A stretch of DNA of 64,000 nt from Adiantum capillus-veneris. Taxonomy: Eukaryota > Streptophyta > Polypodiopsida > Polypodiales > Pteridaceae. The notes beneath the pieces are model-generated. The model was not told the DNA's origin. It was given only the letters and a program-made list of their open reading frames with translations, and did no database searches. Position 1 is the first letter of the stretch; every line of letters starts with the position of its first letter. Location of the stretch: positions 3,746,501 to 3,810,500 of the forward strand of contig CM043942.1 in the NCBI GenBank assembly GCA_014529385.2, given 5' to 3'. The position numbers were made by a program, and so were the translations under genes. Positions 44,551 through 55,084 of the stretch are shown here, piece by piece.

Positions 44551-45648
44551 AATGACAAAGAAGAACCCATCATTGAATGCAAAGTAGGAACCAACCAAAT
44601 CAAAGTAAGAGCACTATTGGATTCAGGAGCTCAAACTAACCTACTTTCACTCAGTTTGTATAGACAATTGACAAATGCCACTAAATTACAAACTGCCAAG
44701 CAAGAGTTAAAGAGTTACTCTGAGAATTCAATCAAAACTGTCGGATGCACAGTTTTACATATACAGATTAACCAGTATGTGTATCCTCATATGTTTTACG
44801 TGGTTGAAGACCAAGCTACACAACATCCATTATTGCTAGGACAACCATGGCAGAAGCAATGCAATGCAATGATTGACTGGAGTTCTAAATCAGTGCTTAT
44901 CAAATACGAAGGTGAAAGTCAATCAGTTAAGTTCACCAAAGGAGCAGTGCCAACTCCAAAGGAAGAATCCAAGAACAAAGGTAAACAACAACCAGAGAAA
45001 AAGAAGAAGCAATGGCAACCAAAAGTTTCTATACAACTGGATTGCTCTTCGACGAGGAACTCTCAACATTGGATAAGGAAGATAAGCAATAATATAACAG
45101 CTCAACCTTGGGAAAAAACGGAGTCAAAGTTGGTATGAAGACCAAAAAAGGTTGTGTCAAAGAACACAAAGGTGGAAAACAGAGTCTTCAATACCAGACA
45201 ACAGAGTGATTCCAGACAATCAAGGACAGTGAAACAGATCTGGATTCCAAAGAAGTTCATGACGGCACAAAGCTATAGCAAGCAAATTTGGATCCCAAGG
45301 ATTTGTAAACAGGAACTCCCTTCAGTACAATCCACGAAAACTCCTAGGTATTTCAAGGCGAGGAAATCAACACAAAGAGCAAAGCAGGTTTGGGTCGCAA
45401 AGAGTTTGTGGCAAGCACAAGCGAAGCGGAAGCAGATTTGGATTGTGAAAAAGAACAACAAGGTAAAGAAGAATCCATCTACTGATTCTACTACCGAAGT
45501 GCCAAAACCAACCCAAAACCCGACCACCAATCCTTCAATCAAACAAAGAGCAGCTTTATTGGAAAGACTGTTGTATCATCGCTCTCCAATTGCATTGGGA
45601 ACTTATGACCCAAACAACTACAATGCTTCGCCCACAGACACTTCATAG
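44551..45648 (+). pseudogene. Element F second protease-like domain and W(I/V)PK tail
   Basis: Continues in the integrase frame. A retropepsin-like fold is visible: IIECKVGTNQIKVRALLDSG then AQTNLLSLSLYRQL (active site DSGA 44620-44631), and the C-terminal hydrophobic-Gly motif HPLLLGQPWQ. After an in-frame TGA (45136-45138) comes a very basic tail with four related motifs: KQIWIPKK, KQIWIPRI, KQVWVAKS, KQIWIVKK. It ends at TAG 45646-45648. E and G have the same arrangement. The domain could be a second protease, a processing or RNA-binding module, or a structural retropepsin fold; function is not known. Confidence 0.82.
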
Positions 45649-47293
45649 TCGTCCGGGAGGACTCAGACTAGGAGGGGGGGAGGTATACAAGTATACAGGA
45701 GCTACAAAGCAGTTACAAGCGACAAAAAACAAAGAAAAACAAAATTATATTACAAGGGTAGTGTCTTACATGATTTTGTAATTTTTATGTTTGATTGCGG
45801 ATATTGATAATATTTATGCCCTTATATACCTTGTTTTGCAACAAGAAGAGATCAAATGATGAATTTGGGTCTCTAGACGTGTAAATATCACTAAATAAGA
45901 GTGTTTTTGGAGCTAAAAAGTGGAAAAAAGTGATAATCCAAGTCCAGAAATCACAAATAAGTGTATATTCATATACACAGGGTTACCAGCTATTTATTGT
46001 GTATGTTTGGAATTTTTTGGCTTCAATTTGCTATTTTCATTTATTTTTTATGATTTTCTTAATAAAAGTAAAAGAAAAATAAGAAAAAAGCAGGTGAAAT
46101 GAGATCGGAAAAAAGAAAAGAATAGACGGTGATGGTCCTAATGACAAGGGCAACCCATGGTAAAAATTGGGTACAATTCTGAAAAAGTTGCGGAAAGTCC
46201 GAAACGGCAGAATTTTGGCAAGTGGACGGAATTCTAAGAAAACAGGTCAAACGGAGTCCGATTTGGGAAATTTCAGATCCTAAAGCGCATCTCACAACGA
46301 GATAGGAGCACATGACAAATTTGGTGGCAAGTGAACCGGGAAGTCCGAAGTCAAGTATTTTTCACATCACTTTCAAGCTCATTCACACTATTATCTTCTT
46401 GGAGAAGAGCAGAGAGCCACAGGAGCACATATCTTCTACGACCTTCTACGACTTCCACGAGAGCTCAGAGGACACCAGACATGAGAGGTAGACTCGTTGC
46501 CATAAGCTTTTGATGCTTATCATTAACTTTTGTCGCGAAAACTGACCAAAACCAAGAAACAAGAGCAGACGGGGAATGGGGTAGAATGCTAGGTAGTGGC
46601 ACAACCGCCTAACCAAACCTTGCAAGAACTTATAGGTGGGTTACCCTAGTATAGAAGATGGGTTTCTAACACTCAAAGCTCGAGAAAGAACGACTGGAAA
46701 AACCCTAGGTCAACAGAGCCTGCAAGAGGCAAACAGGAAAAAGTTGTCGAAACGACACAAAACTTCTCAGGAAGCTTAACAACATCGAGGGCAATGCAAC
46801 CATGGAGTATCTCCAGGTTTGGACCACCAAAAGTGGGTCAAAACAACCGATTCGACGACAGACACACAAAGCGTCATTTTGGCATAACGGATGAAATTGA
46901 CGACCGAATGAAATGAACTTCACAAGCAGCTTCAAGTAACTATCGATGACTTATGTTTGCAAGCAAAACCCAAAAGAGAGTTGATTCACTTACCGATGGT
47001 GAAAAAGACGCTTTCGGGCAACCAAATGGAGAAAGATGGAGAACGGAGAGCCAAAGTCAAGTTCAACCAAATAGATGGCTTCACAACATATCCAATGAGC
47101 TGGAAATGCAACTCTCGAGAAGAAAAGTTGAAGAGATTCAACTCCAAGGCAAAAAGACGACTTCGGAGACTGAAATGCCTATAAGGGATCTTTTTAGCTA
47201 AACTGATGACTTCTTAAGTTGAAAACTAGTTAGCAGGGCTTAGGGCACTAGCACAAAGCATTCTTTGCACAAAAGGACCAACATTTCAAGAAA

Positions 47294-47317
47294 AGACATC
47301 ATACGCGTATGATGTCT
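47294..47317. promoter_or_regulatory. 24-bp palindrome, copy 5 (spacer)
   Basis: Perfect AGACATCATACG plus reverse complement. Confidence 0.9.
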
Positions 47318-47577
47318 CACGGCATGAATTTCACATCCATTCCAACATTTGAGTGCATAGCCTCATTCCACATGTTAATCACATCCTATGAACCAAGTAT
47401 CATGAGAATTGGAGTTAAAAAACCCAAGGAAAACCAAAAAGACGCAAAGTAGGCCATAAAATTGATTTTTGGTCCTAATTTTGTCAAAATAACTCCAAAC
47501 TCATTGAAACTTTGTAGGATTGTTGTTAAACACATATACAAGCTATCTGGAACCAAAAAGCACCATTTTGACACAAA

Positions 47578-47601
47578 AGACATCATACGCGTATGATGTC
47601 T
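47578..47601. promoter_or_regulatory. 24-bp palindrome, copy 6 (spacer)
   Basis: Perfect; preceded by CATTTTGACACAAA, as is copy 9. Confidence 0.9.
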
Positions 47602-47872
47602 ATTTGCACTTACAGAGCCAAAACTGCTCATTTGTCATCATACATCCATTATATATATCTAATACATGCTATATATGAAATTTGGAACCATTTGGTCATG
47701 AGGATCACCCCATTAGCCCAATTGAGGGAAAATCCTTCGCCTATAGCCTATTTTTGGCCCAAATCCAACATACTCAAGTCCAAATCAAGATTTGAGTAGA
47801 GACAGTCCTTCACTAGTACATGGGGAGTCCACAGAACCAATCCCATGCAAAATTGATGAAAAAGACATCATA

Positions 47873-47896
47873 CGCGTATGATGTCTCCAGAGCCAT
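47873..47896. promoter_or_regulatory. 24-bp palindrome, copy 7 (spacer)
   Basis: Perfect; preceded by AAATTGATGAAAA, as is copy 3 in the leader. Confidence 0.9.
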
Positions 47897-47997
47897 TTTT
47901 AGCCCAAAATCTATCCAAACTTCATAAATCCACTGAATAAGCCTATCTAAAGCCAAATCCAAGCTTATAGAGAAATTTGGTCCAAAAATACACTAAA

Positions 47998-48021
47998 AGA
48001 CATCATATGCGTATGATGTCT
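47998..48021. promoter_or_regulatory. 24-bp palindrome, copy 8 (spacer)
   Basis: One C-to-T change in the left half (ATATGCG); 125 bp after copy 7. Confidence 0.9.
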
Positions 48022-48290
48022 CACTATGTGATTTTGGCACCTCAGGGCTTCAACCACCAAACAGAAGTGATCTACATGCCATTTGAAAGTGAACCACCAA
48101 GTTTTATCCAATTTGGATCATAAAATCCAATTCCCTTTCAAAATTTTGCCAAGAGCCGGAACTGGACTAAATTGGCCAAAACTTGACCAAATGGGATCCA
48201 AACTCAAATCCAAGCATATGATAATCATGTATACACTATCAGCTACAAGCACAACCAATATGAAGTCATTTTGACACAAAAGACATCATA

Positions 48291-48314
48291 CGCGTATGAT
48301 GTCTCCAGCATGAT
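48291..48314. promoter_or_regulatory. 24-bp palindrome, copy 9 (spacer)
   Basis: Perfect; 293 bp after copy 8 and about 155 bp before the ORF2 start. Confidence 0.9.
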
Positions 48315-48470
48315 TTTGAGCCCATTTTGCATATTTTTTCACCTACCTTGCATCCTTAGGCCCTGAATAGCTCATGTTTCAATTTTCAAGTCATTTGGAT
48401 AGTTAAAAGCTTCACTTCGGCTTTCAGTACTAAAAAGACGCTAACTTGTGAAATTGGAGTTACAGGATCC

Positions 48471-51400
48471 ATGGATTCCACCAAGTCATCGGCAACGAAG
48501 AGAAAAAGACCGACAATCAAAGATGCTATTGCAGAAGCGGAACCCTTTGACATTCCAGCAGAAACCCTCAAGCCAACCAAAACTTGGGTGGAGGAAGCAG
48601 TATTGGAGAAAGAGGGAATAAAGATCTACCAGGGGACTTTCAGAGATCCTCAAGGGCAAGCGGTGGATGTACCGATGATCCCACAGGAATTGGTAGATTA
48701 TAGCAGGTCAGGAGACATCAGCAGGTACTTGGAAAGGGCAGACTTGCACAGTTTCTTCACCTCGAGACCATCAGGTGTGGATACAAAAAGAGTGTACGAG
48801 TTGGCAACATCCATTCAGAAGGATGGAAAAGCCACATTGACAGCCATGGATGGAGAGAAGGTAGAAGTACAGATCACTCCACAGCTAATTGCAGACGCAT
48901 TGAAGCTGCACAACAAAGGGAGCTTGGTTAGGGAAAGAAGAGAGGCCATAGAGGCCTATGGGCCCAAGAAACAGAATGCGACCTATGGAGATATGGCGGA
49001 CCCAAGAGCGGCAACCCTTTGCCGACTGTACAACCAATTTCTTCATGTTTGCAGTAAAAGACCGCAAAAGTATACGACACCACCCCATGCCATTGCAACC
49101 ACCATCACATGGGCATTAAAGAGCAATATGCCAAAAGAGGTGAATTACGCTCAACACATCCACGAGCAAGTAATTGCCATGCACAACGAGAAGCCAAAAT
49201 ACATAGGAGGAGCGGAAATTCTGACAAGAATAGATTATGAAGCTATTGGAGCTAGAGATCAGTGGCCAAAGGCTCCCTCCCAGAATGAGTGGCTTAGAGA
49301 AGCCGACGAGGAGGAAGAACAGCCCGAAGTACCCAAGAGGGCATCCACAAGAGCACGCTGGAAACTAGAAGTAGTTTCAGAACTTGAAGAGGATGTGGAC
49401 GAGCCACTTAAGAAGAAAGTAAAGAAGAAGGTTGCTCCCAAGCAAACCAAAAGTCAGAAAGCGGCAAGGATGGAAAGATTAGTGGAGCAGTTTAGAGCGG
49501 AAAGAGCTCTAAAGGGTGACTTTGAAGAAAAGTGGGTGCCAGACCCCACTAAAGTCGGAACTAGCTCGGCCAGGCCACATATTGATCAATACGATCAATA
49601 TATTAAAGCTATGAGGAGTTAGAGGCTATTTTGGAGCAGCAACCTGTCGAGCCATACACTGAAGAGGAGGTACAGCAATTAAAAGCTGAGCTGAAAAAAG
49701 ACAACAAGGGGAAAAGGAAAGTAGATGAGTCTACTAAGCCTCAAGAGAAAGATGGGCAAGCTGACAAGGGGAAAGCCAAGGAAGCTGAGGACAAACATCC
49801 CTCTATGACTGATGTACCAAGTTCGAAGAAGACGGAAAAAATTGTGGAAGAGACCACAATAGAGGTGGACACAGATGTTTTGGAAAAGCCAGAAGCCGAG
49901 ACCAAAGAAAAGAAGATAGATCCAGTTCAGCAAAAGAGAAATGATTATGAGGATCTGGTAGACACCAAAGAAGAGGCCCTTGAGGCAGTTTATGGGATCA
50001 CCCTACAAAAACAAGATGAACGGAGAGGGACGGAGAAAAAGACAAAGAGTAAAAAAGAAAGTGAAGAGAAACTGGACGAACCGAAAGTACTAGAAGAGCC
50101 AAAGCCAGTGGAGGTGGTGGCGGAAAGAGCTTTAGAGTTGACAGATGATGATGAAAAAGACATGCACATGGTGCATGAACTGCTCAGCAAGATAAAAGAA
50201 AGGTCCAAGGCAAAGGAAGTAGAGATTGAGACAGCCAAACAAAGGGAAGCAGAGTTGCAGAGAAATTTAGAGAATGCTATGACTGAATCTGAAAGTCATA
50301 AAGCATCACTCTATGACGCGGAAAACGAGAGAGACGGCTTGGTACTCCAGCTAGCCGAGGCTTCAAGAGAAGTAACAAGTGCACAGGAAGCAAGGGAGCG
50401 GATAGAGGATGAGTTGGAGGCGGCTAAGGATGAGCTCATTGAGCTAAGGGAAAGAGTCGATCTCCAAGAAAGAACAATCACTAGACTCGGGTCTACCCCT
50501 AGAGCTAGCAGAGCAGGAACCGAACAAGAGGGAGCTATCGTACCAGTTTTGGAAGACCAGGTCCAAAGCTTATAAAGAGAGCTAAGATTAGAGCAAGTGC
50601 AAAGGTTGCACATTGTGGAGGGATCATTGGCCGCAGAGGAGAGGCTCACATTAGAAAATCAAACACTACGGACAGAGAATGAGGCCCTCCGCAAACAGCT
50701 CCAAGATCTACAAGAGCAACAAAGAAGAGAGACGGAGACACCACAAGAAGAATCAGGTGGAGCAGCCATAGAGCTACCAGAAACTGGAGAGGCAACCACA
50801 ATTGAAGATCCAGCCCCAGCTCAAGAGGTGGCCTCGACTTCAAGAATCTCTGAAGAAGAAGAACAAAGGCTCCATGACCAAATAGAAAAGTCAGCAGAGG
50901 AGAGTGCCAAGGCGGAAATGGAATGGGAGAGGAGACTCCTAATCTCCATTAGACTTCAGGGACTAGACACAAAAGTGCTCCATGAACAGTGGATGCAACC
51001 CAGCCTGCCTTTCCCTTTGATGATATTTGAAGTGCTAAAGACGAAAAAGAGAATAGAGGAGGAGCAGTATGTCGCTCTTTACGAAGGCGACATCACAAAG
51101 GAGGAACAATCAAAGAAGATAGTAAATTCACAACCTAGATGGAGGAAAGGTTGGCTGAACAAATACCCAGCCTACCTCGTCTACTTGGTGGAGGCACCAA
51201 AGGAGATTCGGGAGGATGCAACCTTTTTCCCGGTGCCAAGAGTCAGAAACTGGAAAGAGCATGGCAGGATTGCAGAAAAGAAGCCAAATTGCATTAATTA
51301 TCCCAGGATGCCAGGACCAAAGGCAGGAGAGAGAATAGGTAAAGCCTACATGGTGAAAACCCTAACGGGCACCATCAAGCTCTTTACTGGCTCTCCTGAC

Positions 51401-51736
51401 CTTTCATGTCAGATGCTCAAGAAAATCTGTAGGACTCTCTTAGCTTGCATTGAAGTGTTCGCGCTAGATAAAGCCACGACCTCGAGTCTACTATCGACGG
51501 CTGACACGGTGACTGATATGATGTACGATCTTTCATTGCAGCCTTCTCCAAAAGTGTTACACCTTCTATACCAAAGGATTATGTTTTTGCCTAGCTTCCA
51601 CATGCAAACATTCGAAGAAGCTTTCTACACCGGCTTTTTCACCCACGAAAGCAAAATATTCGGCCCAACCTTGACCATCGGCAACCTACGATACGAATCA
51701 CATTTGCAGATGCTCAAGACGACAGGACTTTATTGA
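48471..51736 (+). pseudogene. Element F ORF2 (third ORF, about 1,090 codons, unknown)
   Basis: Starts MDSTKSSATKRKRPTIKDA, with a basic patch near the N-terminus. A helical domain (about 48700-49260) follows with RLYNQFLHVCSKRPQKYTT and MPKEVNYAQHIHEQVIAMHN. It loosely resembles the plant transposon protein domain of Athila-type ORFs, from memory only. Then come a second basic patch (PLKKKVKKKVAPKQTKSQK), a long charged coiled coil (about 50150-50720, AKQREAELQRNLENAMTES) and a C-terminal globular part (RWRKGWLNKYPAYLVYLVEA, ending HLQMLKTTGLY). It is broken by a frameshift near 49620 and TAA at 50573-50575; otherwise collinear. No signal peptide or membrane anchor is seen, so it is not a classical envelope. 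Confidence 0.75.
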
Positions 51737-51773
51737 CCAAGCATAAAAGTCATGTCAGGGACAACATGAACGC

Positions 51774-51798
51774 GGGGGGGGGGGGGGGGGGGGGGGGG
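51774..51798 (+). other. Element F polypurine tract: 25 consecutive G
   Basis: A pure run of 25 G, followed by CAG and then the 3' LTR. The position is that of the plus-strand primer. Such a long G homopolymer is unusual and may form a quadruplex. Confidence 0.8.
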
Positions 51799-51801
51799 CA
51801 G

Positions 51802-52087
51802 TGTTGAGCCAGCAAAGGATCACACCCACATTTTTGCTCACACTCATCATTTTGTAACCATTGATTGTAATAAATGTCTTTCCGACATTAATTTTGATTT
51901 GAGCCATTCATAAGGTAACGGGACTCAATTGAGTTTCCAGCTTGTAATTCCGAAGTAATTTCACTTGCTGATGTAATTAGTTAGAGATGTTCTGACCTCC
52001 AAGGCTGAGGTATATAAGCCAAAGTTTTTGTAACCTAAAAGGGGGGATTATTAATCAAAGTGAGTTTTTGGAGCGCCGTGACTGTGT

Positions 52088-52182
<95 letters not shown>

Positions 52183-52806
52183 TTATCTACTTGCTACGCG
52201 AGCTACGGAGCCGCCATTGGAGAAGCAACACCGCCATTGTGTTAGCAACGGCGAGAGCTACGCACAGATACCAAGAGTGCGCGCTATCGGCTTCTATGTG
52301 TGGTAAGTTCATACGAGCTTCGGTGTGAGTTTTCTTCCAACTCGTGTGTCGGAATGGAGCGTGCAACATATCTATAGAACCACAACGAGTAGAGCTACAC
52401 ATTAGTACCATCGGGGTCAAGTTTCGGTCACCTGTATATTTTGGCCTGTCTTCATACGCGTTTACCGCACGGTGTGGTTATAAGTTGAGTTTGCAGTTCA
52501 AGTTTTTAGGGTGTTGTTCTTACCTAGTGTATAGACTTCCCCTTGAGTTTGAGATCGATTCAATGATTCTAGATCTTGTTTTGTATAGCATTCGTTCGTA
52601 GTACGGATTTCAGTCACTTGCGTATTTTAGAACTTAGATTTGATTTCCTTTGTAGTGATTGTCATTAGAAGGTCGAGTAGGTGATTTGACACCCACCTAG
52701 TTGTTTCCATGCGCCTGCGGGTCAAGATCCGTCATCGTCTGACAAATTCTGTTGTTGGTTGAGTTCTCGCTATTTAGCTTCCGCTAGCGGCGTAACCGCC
52801 TTAACA
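51802..52806 (+). repeat. Element F 3' LTR
   Basis: 1,005 bp, same ends as the 5' LTR. The extra length is mainly a GA microsatellite (52090-52180). TATA at 52011-52017. Confidence 0.96.
52090..52180. repeat. (GA)n microsatellite in F 3' LTR
   Basis: About 91 bp of GA; the 5' LTR has about 20-25 bp at the same place. Since both LTRs were identical at insertion, the difference arose later or by assembly error. Confidence 0.93.
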
Positions 52807-53927
52807 TTCTGTATAAGAACTACATGAAGAGCAAGAAGCTTCATTTGATTTACGCGTTCCTAAGCTAGGTGGAACAAATCGTTCTTTCTTTGGTACCCAA
52901 ACTAGCTCTAGAGCAGGTGTGTAACATTCCGTGATTTTTTCCTTTCCGCAATCTTCAATTTGTTTTGGAGCCACAGGATTGAGCTCACATGGGCTCGGTG
53001 ACAAGTAAGAGCACAATTCACGTTTTGGCACCCAGATTTGATCATTTCCTTCATAGTAGCCTTGGGCTTCTAGTAGTTTTTTAGGAATCCAATGCAATGT
53101 TTCTTTACATTTCTTGGGACGAATGGGACGTCTCCTACCCGGATCCTGTCTTTTAGCATTGGCTATGGTTGCTAAAGAAGATTTAAGGACCCACTTGTAT
53201 GTTTTCTTTGTTATATTGGGATGGGTTTTGTGTGTCTCAAGCTTTATTTCAACTACATCAGTTGAAACTCTAGAGAGTTGGGCTATGGGGACATATGGTT
53301 CAACCTCTTGGACATGCAATGTTTTGGGTTTTGTTTCCTTAAGAGGAAATATCTCAGGGAGTGTGGCTTGAGTGGTAGGGCTAAGAGTTGGTTTCTGTGT
53401 TGCGACACCCCCTATCCCCCAATCAATAGTGCATTTTGTGGCTATCATCCACGTGCGTCCTAGATTTATATTACCCTCCATAGTTCCAACAGGCATGACC
53501 AAAAAGTCTTGAGCTACAACCCCATTGTCATAACTGACAGAAGTGTGCTAGATTCCAACAATTGAAGTTTTTTTCTTGTTGACACCCTTGACTTGGATAA
53601 TACTCTCAGATAGAGGTGGCTTCCCTAACTGACACCATACCCCATATGATAGCAGATTATATTTAGCACCCGTGTCCAATAAGGCGTTATATAGAACTTT
53701 TCCATAGGTGTTGTTTGGCTCAATAGGGTATCGTAGAGGTGTGTTAGAGTCCAACCAATCCTCGTCGATTTCCACGTGGAATGCATGTGTGACTCCAAGG
53801 TTAGCCTCTCATTTTTGTCTTATGCGTTGTTGTCGCTCCTTAGCCTCAGCTTGAGCTTGTATCTTCTTCAATTCTATTTGTGCCTTGGCTGCCTTTTTTG
53901 TATGGATGGCACGTAGCTCCTCTTGGC
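52807..53927 (-). pseudogene. Element E post-integrase protease-like domain and W(I/V)PK tail
   Basis: Minus strand: a charged stretch (ERQQRIRQK, then a stop), YGKVLYNALLDTGAKYNLLS (active-site DTGA about 53680), a TAG at 53548-53550 where G has Gln, then LVMPVGTMEGNINLGRTW. A basic tail follows with four motifs: YKWVLKS, LHWIPKK, DQIWVPKR, ELVWVPKK. The tail is cut at SYTE by element F and continues at 33779. Same domain order as in F and G. Confidence 0.82.
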
Positions 53928-55084
53928 TTAAAGGATCATAGTATCTTTTAAATTTGCTCCATTGAGGAATCCAATGGTTTCAACTCCATCAAGAGTCTCC
54001 ACACAAATGGTTCCTTGTGGGGTGATCTCACATACTCTATATGGTCCTTTTCCCGCATATTTCAACTTTTTCTTTTTGTTACGCACTCCATACATAAGGA
54101 CTTTATCACCAACATTGATATCTTTGTTCTTTAGATGACGGTCAAACCATTTCTTCCTCCTATCTTTCTCCACAAGTGCATTTTGCACAGCTAATTACCT
54201 CTCTTCATCTAGCCTTTCAAGGATATATAATCACTCAACTAAGGGTTACCATCCCAACCTTCTTGAGAAGCTACTCGAAGACTAGGAACGACAAAATCCC
54301 ATGGCATAACCACTTCTAGGCCATAGATCATCTTGAATGGTGTGCAGTTAATGGCAACTTTGTGCGCAGTACGATAAGCCCATAGAGCTGATGCAAGCTT
54401 TAAATCCCAATCTGTGCGATGAGCTTCCACCGTTTTGGTCAAGATAGAGATTAAGGTCTTGTTGGTTCTCTCAGCTTGGCCATTTCCTTGTGGATAATAA
54501 GGTGTGGACTTATGGTGAGCTATCATAAAGTTGGTAGTGAGTTCTTTTATTACTCCATTTATAAAATAAGTACCATTGTCACTAACAATCTCAAAGGGAC
54601 AACCAAATCTTGTAATAATGTTCTCAAAGAGAAACTTGGCAGTTGATTTCGCATCGGCCTTACATGTCGCCCTAGCTTCCGCCCACTTTGTCACATAGTC
54701 AGTGGCAACGATAAAAAATCAAGATTGAGTGCTACGAGCTGCCGGACTAATTGGGCCTACAAAGTCCAAACTCCATTTTTCAAATGGTTGAGTCACTTTA
54801 ACAGGATGTAAGGGCATCCTATCTTTTCATTGTGTGATCTTGTAACGTTGGCATTCATCACATCCTTTTGCAAAAAGTGATGCATCCTTAAATTAGGTTG
54901 GCCACCAATAACCTGATCGCAACACCTTTCTAGCTGTTAGTTCCTCTGAGAAATGTCCTCCGGCTATACCCATGTGGGCTTCTTGCAATATGTATACATA
55001 CTCATCCTCACGGGCACAACGTCTAAGAATATCATCCTTCCCTAGCCTGTAGAGAGTTCCTGCAATGAGAGAGTAAGGTTCACA
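53928..55084 (-). pseudogene. Element E integrase
   Basis: A single H2C2 module (about 54840-55040: ILRRCAREDEY, QEAHMGIAGGHFS, GCDECQRYK). The core then has D (WSLDFVGP), D (IVSDNGTYF) and E (NGQAERTNK). A stop lies near 54718 and another at 54239. The C-terminal part KDINVGDKVLMYGVRNKKKK ends with a frameshift near 53950. No chromodomain. It is the enzyme for DNA insertion and is non-functional here. Confidence 0.87.

Larger units (their letters stand above)
45649..48470 (+). other. Element F spacer between pol and ORF2, with five palindromes
   Basis: 2.8 kb without a supported gene. The first part is AT-rich. The second part (47280-48320) is an array of degenerate repeats with five 24-bp palindromes, homologous to the leader array. 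It could hold an internal promoter or splice acceptor for the downstream ORF. Short frames here are not conserved. Confidence 0.7.
33780..52806 (+). mobile_element. Complete Ty3/gypsy element F (19,027 bp)
   Basis: LTRs 33780-34717 and 51802-52806 (TGTTGAGCC...CCTTAACA) are flanked by a perfect TTCTG duplication (33775-33779, 52807-52811). The tRNA-Asp-type primer site and poly-G purine tract are both in place. Order: leader with palindromes, gag-protease, RT, RNase H, doubled H2C2, integrase, second protease-like domain, W(I/V)PK tail, palindrome spacer, a third ORF. I see no chromodomain after integrase and no second (archaeal-type) RNase H, so it is a non-chromovirus gypsy. The tRNA-Asp primer recalls the Athila/Tat group. 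The LTRs differ at about 3% of sites by eye, so insertion is fairly recent. Confidence 0.96.

Noticed and set aside
48471-51736. Envelope gene in element F
   Set aside because: No signal peptide, membrane anchor or cysteine pattern; the protein is basic and coiled-coil.
52060-52245. Arg-Glu repeat ORF
   Set aside because: Translation of the GA run in the F LTR.
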